Below, in pieces: positions 14,266 to 21,811 of a stretch of 64,000 bases of DNA. The notes beneath the pieces were generated by a model that saw only the letters and a program-made list of their open reading frames with translations, ran no database searches and was not told the DNA's origin. Source of the DNA: Winogradskyella endarachnes (lineage in GTDB: Bacteria > Bacteroidota > Bacteroidia > Flavobacteriales > Flavobacteriaceae); contig NZ_WOWS01000003.1 in NCBI RefSeq assembly GCF_009741275.1, positions 517,155-581,154 of the forward strand. Reading direction: 5' to 3'. Both the position numbers and the translations under genes were made by a program. How positions within the stretch are numbered: position 1 is the first letter of the stretch; each line of letters opens with the position of its first letter.

Positions 14266-16803
14266 ATGAACAAAATACAACACTACGTCCAAGGACAATG
14301 GACCACAGGAAAAGAAGAAGGAGCACCAATTTACGACGCTATAACAGGCGAACACTTCACAAATTGGGCTGTTGAAGGATTAGATATTCCTGAAGTTCTT
14401 AATTACGGACGCACAAAAGGAGGCGAAGTACTTCGTAAAATGACCTTTCAAGAGCGAGGTAATATGCTTAAAAAATTGGCGCTTTACCTTACAAAACGCA
14501 AAGAACAATTTTACGATTTAAGTTATAGAACAGGTGCAACGCGTGTGGACAGTTGGATAGATATTGAAGGTGGTTTTGGTAACCTGTTTGCCAATGCATC
14601 ATTACGAAAATTGTTTCCAAACAAACCATTTCACGTAGAAGGAGACCCAATCGATTTGTCTCGTGGTGGACGCTTTATGGCACATCATATTATGGTGCCT
14701 AAAAAAGGTGTTGCGGTTCATATCAATGCATTTAATTTTCCGGTTTGGGGAATGTTAGAAAAGTGTGCTGTCAATTGGATGGCTGGTGTACCAGCAGTGG
14801 TTTTACCAGCGCCATCATCGGCTTATTTGGCAGAAGCTGTAGCGAGAGAAATTATCAATTCAGGTATTTTACCAGAAGGCGCACTTCAAATTATAAACGG
14901 AACCGTAAAAACTGTTTTAGATACGGTTGAATCTCAAGATGTCGTAACTTTTACAGGTTCGGCAGCAACAGGTCGTTTGTTAAAAGCACATCCGAGATTA
15001 ATTAAAGAGTCAGTGCCTTTTACTATGGAAGCCGATTCGTTAAACGCCTCTATTTTAGGGGAAGATGCAGTTCCTGGAACACCAGAATTCAACTTGTTCG
15101 TTAAGGAGGTTCGTAAGGAAATGACCGTAAAAGCTGGACAAAAATGTACAGCCATCCGACGCATCATTGTGCCAGAAAATTTAGTTGAGGATGTTCAAAT
15201 TGCACTAGCAAAAGAACTCGATAAAGTAACCATTGGAGACCCAAGACTTAAGGAAGTGAGAATGGGCTCATTGGTAAGTAAACAGCAAGTTGAAGCAGTG
15301 AAAAGTTCCATTGCAGACATCAGTAAAGAAGCTGAAATGGTTTATGGCAATCTAGATAACATCGAAACCATTGGAGCAGATGCCAATAAAGGTGCGTTCA
15401 TAAGTCCAGTGGTGTTTAGAACTGATAATCCTTTCCAGAATAATGTAGTTCACGAGCGCGAAGCGTTTGGACCAGTAAGTACCATTATGCCATACAAGTC
15501 AATGGACGAAGCTGTGCAATTAGCACAAATGGGTAAAGGCTCGTTAGTGTCTTCTATTGCAACTTATGATGATAACATCGCGACTGATTATGTAGTAAAT
15601 GCAGCAAGTCATCACGGAAGAATATTGGTGATTAATCGCGAAATGGCAAAACAAAGTACAGGTCACGGTTCGCCATTACCTTACTTGGTTCACGGAGGTC
15701 CAGGACGTGCTGGTGGTGGCGAAGAAATGGGAGGAATGCGTGGTATTAAGCACTATTTGCAACGAACAGCGATTCAAGGTTCGCCAACAACCATTACCGA
15801 AATCACTGGGATTTACCAGCAAAATGCAGCATACAAGGAAGCAGAACAGCATCCGTTTCAATACCATTGGGAAGATATTCAGCCAGGAATGTCTTTAAAA
15901 ACACACAAGCGTACACTTACGGATACTGATATTCAGAATTTTGCCAATCTAACTTGGGACCATTTTTACGCACACACAGATATTACCTCTTTAGATGGAA
16001 GTATTTTCGAAAAACGAACAGCGCACGGTTATTTTATAATTTCCGCTGCAGCTGGTTTATTCGTGTATCCAAATAAAGGTCCTGTAGCAGCAAATTACGG
16101 TTTGGATTCTATCCGATTTTTAAGACCGTTATACCACAACGACACCATTTATGTGCGTTTAACCTGCAAGGAAAAAGTAGATAGAGATGTGTCATCAACA
16201 GAGCATCCAAGTGGTATTGTAAAATGGCACGTTGAGGTGTTTGATGCTAATTTTGAAAACCGACCAGAAAGTCAAAAAACCGACAAAGATAGTCCGTTAG
16301 TAGCTGTTGCAACCATTTTAACAATGGTTCAGAAAAAGCAAGAAACATTTGTTGAAATGACCGAAGAAAAAATCAACGAATGCTTATCAAAGTTAAAAGC
16401 AGACGCTAAACCAAAATGGGGAATTATGACGCCTCAACATATGATAGAGCATTTAGAGTATACTTATAAAATTGCGTCTGGCGAAATTCAAGATTTTGAA
16501 ATTGCCACACCAGAAAAGATTTTAGATAAGGTGCACGCAAGCTTGTATAACTATAGAAAGTTTCCACAAAATTCTCAATTTCCACAGTTAGAAAAAGATG
16601 CGCTAGACGATTTAAAACATCAAGATTTAGAAACAGCGATTGAGAAGTTTAAGGAACAACGCAAAAAATACATTGAGTATTTCAAGGAAAATCCAGATGC
16701 CAAATTGAAGAATTTAGTATTTGGAGAGTTGAATCGTTACGAATCTTACTTACTCGAAAGAAAACATTTAAACCATCACTTTGAACAATTTGGATTAATA
16801 TAA
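14266..16803 (+). CDS. paaZ: Bifunctional PaaZ (aldehyde dehydrogenase / oxepin-CoA hydrolase) with an extra C-terminal domain
   Basis: The 845-residue protein begins with an aldehyde dehydrogenase domain (about 1-520) with Glu255 and catalytic Cys294 (GQKCTAIRR). A MaoC-like hotdog hydratase domain follows (about 540-675; WDHFYAHTDI, RTAHGYFIISAAAGLF), which opens the oxepin ring. PaaZ of E. coli ends there at 681 residues. This protein continues for about 150 residues with GIMTPQHMIEHLEYTY and a terminal LNHHFEQFGLI, resembling DUF1569/DinB-like four-helix domains. The role of the third domain is unknown. The next gene follows after two bases. Confidence 0.93.
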   Translation: MNKIQHYVQGQWTTGKEEGAPIYDAITGEHFTNWAVEGLDIPEVLNYGRTKGGEVLRKMTFQERGNMLKKLALYLTKRKEQFYDLSYRTGATRVDSWIDIEGGFGNLFANASLRKLFPNKPFHVEGDPIDLSRGGRFMAHHIMVPKKGVAVHINAFNFPVWGMLEKCAVNWMAGVPAVVLPAPSSAYLAEAVAREIINSGILPEGALQIINGTVKTVLDTVESQDVVTFTGSAATGRLLKAHPRLIKESVPFTMEADSLNASILGEDAVPGTPEFNLFVKEVRKEMTVKAGQKCTAIRRIIVPENLVEDVQIALAKELDKVTIGDPRLKEVRMGSLVSKQQVEAVKSSIADISKEAEMVYGNLDNIETIGADANKGAFISPVVFRTDNPFQNNVVHEREAFGPVSTIMPYKSMDEAVQLAQMGKGSLVSSIATYDDNIATDYVVNAASHHGRILVINREMAKQSTGHGSPLPYLVHGGPGRAGGGEEMGGMRGIKHYLQRTAIQGSPTTITEITGIYQQNAAYKEAEQHPFQYHWEDIQPGMSLKTHKRTLTDTDIQNFANLTWDHFYAHTDITSLDGSIFEKRTAHGYFIISAAAGLFVYPNKGPVAANYGLDSIRFLRPLYHNDTIYVRLTCKEKVDRDVSSTEHPSGIVKWHVEVFDANFENRPESQKTDKDSPLVAVATILTMVQKKQETFVEMTEEKINECLSKLKADAKPKWGIMTPQHMIEHLEYTYKIASGEIQDFEIATPEKILDKVHASLYNYRKFPQNSQFPQLEKDALDDLKHQDLETAIEKFKEQRKKYIEYFKENPDAKLKNLVFGELNRYESYLLERKHLNHHFEQFGLI

Positions 16804-16805
16804 TT

Positions 16806-17564
16806 ATGTCAGAACAACAACCATACGTAAAATTAGAAATACAAAACGAAGTAGGCTATATCGAGTTTTTTCATCCAGCACATAACTCATTGCCAGGTGA
16901 TGTATTGGCAGAATTAGCCAATACCATCAGCGAAGCTGGACAAAATGATGCCATTAAAGTTATCGTGCTTAAAAGTGGAGGAGACAGAACCTTTTGTGCT
17001 GGCGCAAGTTTTAATGAACTAATCAATATCAATGATGAAGCCACAGGAAAAGTCTTCTTTTCTGGATTTGCAAACGTGATTAATGCGATGCGCAAATGTC
17101 CAAAATTTATTATTGGACGTATACAAGGTAAAACCGTTGGTGGTGGTGTTGGCTTAGCAGCTTCAACCGATTATTGTATGGCTACAAAATTTGCAGCCAT
17201 CAAGTTAAGTGAACTTAATATTGGTATTGGACCATTTGTAGTTGGGCCAGCAATAGAGCGTAAAATGGGATTAAGCGCTATGTCGCAGATTGCCATAGAT
17301 GCCAATACCTTTTATTCGCCAGAATTCGCAAAACAAAAAGGATTATATACGCACGTTTTTGACTCAACAGAAGCATTAGATGAAGCTGTTAAAACAACAG
17401 CAGAACACTTATGCACTTATAATACTGAAGCGATGCTAGAAATGAAAAAAGTATTCTGGCAAGGTACAGATGATTGGGATGACCTTTTAGCCGAGCGAGC
17501 AGCAACAAGTGGACGACTGGTTTTATCTGAATTTACAAAAGAAAAACTAAAGACTTATAAATAA
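16806..17564 (+). CDS. Enoyl-CoA hydratase/isomerase-family protein in the paaF position
   Basis: A 252-residue crotonase-fold protein. The operon otherwise lacks PaaF (2,3-dehydroadipyl-CoA hydratase), so that role is likely by elimination. Sequence support is incomplete. The second hydratase glutamate is present in KLSELNIGIG, but the segment TVGGGVGLAAS has Gly where canonical hydratases have the first glutamate. The oxyanion-hole segment FCAGASFNEL is intact. It starts two bases after the paaZ stop, so translation is probably coupled. A family E palindrome follows. Confidence 0.8.
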   Translation: MSEQQPYVKLEIQNEVGYIEFFHPAHNSLPGDVLAELANTISEAGQNDAIKVIVLKSGGDRTFCAGASFNELININDEATGKVFFSGFANVINAMRKCPKFIIGRIQGKTVGGGVGLAASTDYCMATKFAAIKLSELNIGIGPFVVGPAIERKMGLSAMSQIAIDANTFYSPEFAKQKGLYTHVFDSTEALDEAVKTTAEHLCTYNTEAMLEMKKVFWQGTDDWDDLLAERAATSGRLVLSEFTKEKLKTYK

Positions 17565-17569
17565 TCTTT

Positions 17570-17596
17570 CCTGCAAGGATTTAAAAACCTTGTAGG
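17570..17596. repeat. Palindromic repeat, family E (copy 2)
   Basis: CCTGCAAGGATTTAAAAACC then TTGTAGG, differing by one base from the copy at 10631. Confidence 0.8.
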
Positions 17597-17618
17597 TATA
17601 ATTCAAATTTACTGAAAT

Positions 17619-18218
17619 ATGGCAATTTACACTTTTAATGGATTTGTTCCAGTAGTACACCAATCCAGTTTCGTGCATCCATTGGCTGCAGTAACAGGGA
17701 ACGTTATCATCGGTAAAAACTGCTACATTGGTCCAGGAGCAGCTATTCGTGGAGATTGGGGACAAATTATTTTAGAAGATGGTGTCAACGTACAAGAAAA
17801 TTGTACCATTCACATGTTTCCTGGAAAATCGATGATACTTAAAGATAGTGCACATGTTGGTCATGGAGCCATAATTCATGGTGCTAATTTGGGTAAAAAT
17901 TGCCTTATAGGCATGAACACGGTAATAATGGATGATGCAGAAATAGGTGACGAGTGTATCATTGGTGCTATGTCTTTTGTAAAAGCCGAAACTAAAATTC
18001 CATATCGAAGTTTAGTCGTTGGTAATCCGGCAAAAGTAATTAGAGGAGTTACAGACGAAATGATTACATGGAAAACCAAAGGCACACAGCTGTATCAGCA
18101 ATTACCAGCCGATTGTCATGAGTCATTAAAGGAAGTTGAGCCACTACGTGAAGTTCCAGAAAACATGAAAGTTCAAGATGAGGTGTATAAAACGCTTCGG
18201 GAAACATTTAACAAGTAG
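17619..18218 (+). CDS. paaY: Phenylacetate-linked thioesterase PaaY (gamma-carbonic-anhydrase-like)
   Basis: A 199-residue left-handed beta-helix protein with hexapeptide repeats (VIIGKNCYIGPGAAIRGDWG at about 27-46). Metal-ligand histidines of the gamma-carbonic anhydrase fold are visible in CTIHMFPG and AHVGHGAIIHG. PaaY belongs to paa clusters and has been reported as a thioesterase for a ring-hydroxylated CoA by-product, complementing PaaI. It is the last gene of the operon. A short repeat follows the stop and the divergent neighbour is an Lrp regulator. Confidence 0.88.
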   Translation: MAIYTFNGFVPVVHQSSFVHPLAAVTGNVIIGKNCYIGPGAAIRGDWGQIILEDGVNVQENCTIHMFPGKSMILKDSAHVGHGAIIHGANLGKNCLIGMNTVIMDDAEIGDECIIGAMSFVKAETKIPYRSLVVGNPAKVIRGVTDEMITWKTKGTQLYQQLPADCHESLKEVEPLREVPENMKVQDEVYKTLRETFNK

Positions 18219-18221
18219 ACT

Positions 18222-18264
18222 TGTCATTTCGACAGAGTGAAGAATGAGCGACGAGAAATCTCAT
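18222..18264. repeat. Repeat of the TGTCATTTCGACAGAGTGAA type (family G)
   Basis: An element beginning TGTCATTTCGACAGAGTGAA and ending GAGAAATCTCAT directly after paaY. I know similar dispersed repeats from Bacteroidota. A decayed relative may occur at about 21670-21710. Confidence 0.6.
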
Positions 18265-18327
18265 CATCTTATTGGATGTTATTGAATTAAAAGATTGCTA
18301 CGGCTGTTGTCTGCGTAATATCTAATA

Positions 18328-18804
18328 TCACAGCACCCGACTCAAATCAATTTCATTAGTCTCTTTACTCGTCGATAAAGCAATTAAACTCTGCACATTT
18401 CCTAAATAAGGTAATAATGTTAATTTCGAAATAATAAAAGTCTCGTAGGCTTCAATATCTTCAACTACTAATTTTAAGAGGTAATCAAAATTACCACTCA
18501 CTCTGTGACACTCTACCACTTCAGGGAAATTATTAATCTCTTTTACAAATTTTTCCAAATAACTTCTAGTGTGGCCTTGTAAAGTAATACCAATAAATAC
18601 GGTTAGTTTTAAACCAATTTTCTTGTTGTTTAGAACCGCAACATAGTTTTCAATATAGCCTTCTTTTTCTAATTTTTTAATGCGTTCAAAAATGGGAGAA
18701 GTGCTCATACCGAGTTCTTCCGCAATACTTTTCGTCGTTCGGTTACTGTTTTTTTGAAGAATAGATAAAAGCTGAATGTCTATTTTATCGAGCGTATGAG
18801 CCAT
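18328..18804 (-). CDS. Lrp/AsnC-family transcriptional regulator
   Basis: A 158-residue protein with an N-terminal helix-turn-helix (DIQLLSILQKNSNRTTKSIA at about 8-27, then ELGMSTSPIFERIKKLEKEG) and a C-terminal RAM/AsnC ligand-binding domain (VVECHRVSGNFDYLLKLVV, about 95-113). It is divergent from the E2 gene with a 172-base intergenic region and adjoins branched-chain amino acid genes. Control of that block in response to a branched-chain amino acid is a reasonable inference from context. Confidence 0.9.
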   Translation of the reverse strand: MAHTLDKIDIQLLSILQKNSNRTTKSIAEELGMSTSPIFERIKKLEKEGYIENYVAVLNNKKIGLKLTVFIGITLQGHTRSYLEKFVKEINNFPEVVECHRVSGNFDYLLKLVVEDIEAYETFIISKLTLLPYLGNVQSLIALSTSKETNEIDLSRVL

Positions 18805-18976
18805 CAGAAAATTATTTGGTTAAAACTGTAAATTTAAAATTAAAAAGTTAAATATTCTGGTTTATTAATCTTTTAAAGATTTATTTTCTTTTTAATGTTA
18901 TAAGAAAAGATTTTAACAATTGTTAATTGTGATATGTGTTATCTTTAATTCTTATAATTAATAATTTTATAACCGA

Positions 18977-20290
18977 ATGACTTTCGAATTAAAAATGCCT
19001 AAAATGGGCGAAAGTATAACAGAAGGGACCATAATCAATTGGTTAGTTTCTGATGGAGATACTTTTGAGGAAGGAGACATTATTCTAGAAGTCGCTACAG
19101 ATAAAGTCGATAACGAAGTCCCAGCACCAGCTTCAGGAACGTTGTTAGAAACCAAATACCAAGCAAAAGATGTGGTAAAAGTTGGTGAAGTTATTGCTAT
19201 TTTAGAAGTAGAAGCATCTAGTTCGAAGCAAAAATCTAAAGAAGAAACCGTTATCACATCGAATAAAAGTGAGAAACCGAATTCAAAGCGTAAACCTAAA
19301 AAAGAGCATAAGCAAAGTTATATAGAGCAGAGTGTTTCTTCCTCTTTGGGGAAGTCAGAAGGGGCTCTTTTCTTTTCACCATTAATCATTAAAATAGCAA
19401 AAGAGCAACACATTAGTTTTGAAGAATTAGCCAGAATTCCAGCAACAGGTCACGAAGGCAGACTACGAAAAAGTGATGTCTTTCAATATTTAGAAGACGG
19501 CAGACCATACAAATTCGCGCAACCAATAGCCGAAAAGGACCCAACAGCATATCGCATTCCTCAATTGCAATTCGATAAAGGCAAAGGTAAGGTCATTGAA
19601 ATGGATCGCATGCGCCAAATGATTGCAGACCATATGGTGTATTCTAAACACACGTCGCCTCACGTTACAGCTTATGTTGAAGCCGATTTAACTAATATGG
19701 TAAACTGGCGAAATGCTAACAAAGTAGCGTTTCAAGATAAGTATGGCGAACGCTTAACCTTTACACCATTATTTGTAGAAGCAGTCGCGAAAGCCGTAAA
19801 AGACTTTCCAAATATTAATGCTTCGGTAGATGGCAATAACATCATCATAAAAGAAGATATCAATATTGGTATGGCAACCGCATTACCAAGCGGAAATTTA
19901 ATTGTGCCTGTAGTGAAAAATGCAGATACTAAAGATTTAAAAGAACTTGCAGCTAACGTAAATGAGCTTGCAGGAAAAGCAAGAGAAAACAAACTAGCAG
20001 GAGACGATATAAAAGGCAGCACATTCACCATTTCTAACGTAGGAACCTTTGGTAGCGTTATGGGAACACCAATTATTAACCAACCAGAAGTTGCCATTTT
20101 AGCCTTAGGAATTATAAAGAAAAGACCAGAAGTTATCGAAACCGAACACGGAGATGAAATCGCCATAAGGAGTATGATGTATCTATCATTATCATTCGAT
20201 CATAGAGTGGTTGATGGCTTTCTAGGCGGAAGCTTTGTAAGACGCGTAGCCGATTATTTTGAGCAATTTGATGTCAATAGAATAATATAA
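18977..20290 (+). CDS. 2-oxoacid dehydrogenase E2 (dihydrolipoyl acyltransferase), probably branched-chain type
   Basis: The 437-residue protein has one lipoyl domain (about 1-77, lipoyl-lysine in EVATDKVDNE), a charged linker, a peripheral subunit-binding domain (about 133-170; FSPLIIKIAKEQ, GHEGRLRKSDVF) and a C-terminal catalytic domain ending in SFDHRVVDGFLGG with the active-site HxxxD. Branched-chain specificity is inferred from ilvE and E1 next door. Residues of about 120-131 in the linker (SSSLGKSEGAL) are encoded by a family H palindrome. E3 is not in this window. Confidence 0.92.
   Translation: MTFELKMPKMGESITEGTIINWLVSDGDTFEEGDIILEVATDKVDNEVPAPASGTLLETKYQAKDVVKVGEVIAILEVEASSSKQKSKEETVITSNKSEKPNSKRKPKKEHKQSYIEQSVSSSLGKSEGALFFSPLIIKIAKEQHISFEELARIPATGHEGRLRKSDVFQYLEDGRPYKFAQPIAEKDPTAYRIPQLQFDKGKGKVIEMDRMRQMIADHMVYSKHTSPHVTAYVEADLTNMVNWRNANKVAFQDKYGERLTFTPLFVEAVAKAVKDFPNINASVDGNNIIIKEDINIGMATALPSGNLIVPVVKNADTKDLKELAANVNELAGKARENKLAGDDIKGSTFTISNVGTFGSVMGTPIINQPEVAILALGIIKKRPEVIETEHGDEIAIRSMMYLSLSFDHRVVDGFLGGSFVRRVADYFEQFDVNRII
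19336..19369. repeat. Family H palindrome inside the E2 coding sequence (copy 3)
   Basis: TTCTTCCTCTTTGGGGAAGT followed by CAGAAGGGGCTCTT, read in frame within the flexible linker between lipoyl and subunit-binding domains. Confidence 0.7.
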
Positions 20291-20296
20291 CCCGTT

Positions 20297-20372
20297 TTGT
20301 TATTCCTGCGCAAGCAGGAATCCACAAAAGAAGTATAACATAAATAGATTCCTGCCTTCGCAGGAATGACAA
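20297..20372. repeat. Inverted pair of family B palindromes before ilvE
   Basis: One copy (about 20299-20325, ATTCCTGCGCAAGCAGGAAT) and a second in reverse orientation (20347-20372, ATTCCTGCCTTCGCAGGAAT) are separated by about 20 bases, so they can also fold on each other. The right copy ends at the ilvE start and contains an ATG at 20366 that is probably not used. Confidence 0.75.
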
Positions 20373-20377
20373 AGTAT

Positions 20378-21445
20378 ATGAAACACAACATTTCAATAAC
20401 CACAGTAACCGAATCCAAAGTCAAAAACGTAGACTTTAACAACATACCATTAGGCACAACATTTACAGACCATATGTTTATTTGTGATTATAACAATGGC
20501 GTATGGGAAAATCCAAGAATTGAACCCATGGGAATGATTCCTACACATCCTGCAGCCATGGCTTTACATTACGGACAAGCTATATTTGAAGGTATGAAAG
20601 CTACTGTTGATGCCGACGGTAACCCAATGCTATTTAGAGCAGATAAAAATGCAGAAAGGCTAAATTTTAGTGCAGACCGAATGGGAATGCCATCGTTTCC
20701 TGAAGATTTATTTGTAGAAGGACTAAAACAATTAGTAGATTTAGAGCGTAACTGGATTCCACCAATCGACGGAAGTGCACTCTATTTAAGACCATTCATG
20801 TATGCCGACGAAGCCTTCATTGGTATGCGCGCGGCAACACATTTTAAGTTCATCATTATGGCCTCACCAGCTGGTCCATTTTTTACAAAGCGCATAAAAC
20901 TATGGGCAGAAAACAAATACATACGAGCAGCCTCAGGCGGAACAGGTGAAGCTAAAGCAGCAGGAAACTACGCAGCAGCCATTCGCCCAACGGAATATGC
21001 TAAGGCCAAAGGTTACGACCAAGTTCTATGGTTAGATGCTGTAGAACACAACTATATTCAAGAAGTCGGTACCATGAATATTTTCTTTAAAGTCAACGGA
21101 AAATTCATCACACCAAAACGAGACGGTTCCATTTTAGATGGCATTACCAGAATGAGTGTCATCGATATTTTACGAGACAAAGGTTACGACGTTACAGAAC
21201 GCGCCATAACCATTCAAGAAATTCGTGATGCTTCCTTAGATGGTACTTTAGAAGAAGCCTTCGGAACCGGAACAGCCGTTGGTATTGCTTACATTCAAGA
21301 AATTGCTATGGGAGAACATACCATTCATGTATCCGACAAAAGTCCGGTTGGTTTAGAGGTTAACGATACGCTAAATGCAATAAAAACAGGAAAAATTGAA
21401 GATAAATTTGGTTGGATGGTTAAAATTGAAAAGCAGTTAGTTTAA
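20378..21445 (+). CDS. ilvE: Branched-chain amino acid aminotransferase
   Basis: A 355-residue fold-type IV PLP enzyme. I choose the ATG at 20378 (MKHNISITTV) because an in-frame ATG at 20366 belongs to the adjacent repeat. Hallmarks are ALHYGQAIFEGMKA, the PLP lysine in GGTGEAKAAGNYAAA, and EVGTMNIFF. It interconverts branched-chain amino acids and their 2-oxo acids. Flanked by E2 and E1, its role here is probably the first catabolic step. The stop codon overlaps the conserved start of a family F repeat. Confidence 0.94.
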   Translation: MKHNISITTVTESKVKNVDFNNIPLGTTFTDHMFICDYNNGVWENPRIEPMGMIPTHPAAMALHYGQAIFEGMKATVDADGNPMLFRADKNAERLNFSADRMGMPSFPEDLFVEGLKQLVDLERNWIPPIDGSALYLRPFMYADEAFIGMRAATHFKFIIMASPAGPFFTKRIKLWAENKYIRAASGGTGEAKAAGNYAAAIRPTEYAKAKGYDQVLWLDAVEHNYIQEVGTMNIFFKVNGKFITPKRDGSILDGITRMSVIDILRDKGYDVTERAITIQEIRDASLDGTLEEAFGTGTAVGIAYIQEIAMGEHTIHVSDKSPVGLEVNDTLNAIKTGKIEDKFGWMVKIEKQLV

Positions 21446-21547
21446 AATAATTTGGGCGTTACCACAAGGGTCGGGCTTTACGCTATATCTTTTTTGCTTT
21501 TAATGGCAAAAAAGGATGCCGCTGCAATCCCTAACGCGGAAGTAACG
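21441..21547. repeat. Family F repeat (copy 2), begins at the ilvE stop
   Basis: TTTAAAATAATTTGGGCGTT and the following 13 bases are identical to the copy at the paaJ stop (14048). The element ends near a CCCTAACGC box. It contains an internal hairpin (TTTTTTGCTTTTAATGGCAA region). Confidence 0.75.
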
Positions 21548-21564
21548 GTCCAATAGTACATAAC

Positions 21565-21667
21565 GTCACTTCGAGTGATTTGTGAAGCATGAGCAAATTG
21601 TATCGAGAAGTAAAATAAAAAGTTCGTGAGACAAAATTGAAGAAAAAGCAATTTCACTCGAACTGAC
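21565..21667. repeat. Family D long palindrome (copy 2, reverse orientation)
   Basis: Begins GTCACTTCGAGTGA and ends TCACTCGAACTGAC. It is the reverse-complement counterpart of 11866-11960, with the inner stem partly decayed (TATCGAGAA kept on one side only). Confidence 0.75.
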
Positions 21668-21732
21668 ACAGAGTTATCATTCAGAGCAAAGGGAAAAATT
21701 TCTATGAAACTCTTAGTCTTATAAATTTAAGT

Positions 21733-21786
21733 TTGTCATTCCTGCCTGCGCAGGAATGACAAAAAATAACTGCTTTCGCGGTTATC
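21733..21786. repeat. Family B palindrome plus a short palindrome before E1
   Basis: TGTCATTCCTGCCTGCGCAG and on to GGAATGACA is an almost perfect palindrome (21733-21761). It is followed by ATAACTGC-TTTC-GCGGTTAT (21767-21786). Together with the family F and D copies, these fill most of the 366-base gap between ilvE and the E1 gene. No open reading frame there is credible. Confidence 0.7.
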
Positions 21787-21811
21787 AATACTGAAATAAA
21801 TTCAGCATAAC

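Noticed and set aside
20254..20457. Minus-strand open frame of 67 codons before ilvE
   Set aside because: Its translation contains peptides of the VIPAKAGI type that arise from reading family B palindromes; it overlaps repeats and the ilvE start.
21478..21669. Minus-strand open frame of 63 codons between ilvE and E1
   Set aside because: It is composed of family F and D repeat sequence and has no supporting homology or start context.
5744..21786. CRISPR array
   Set aside because: The repeats are of several families, irregularly spaced, separated by genes and without uniform spacers; no cas genes were seen.
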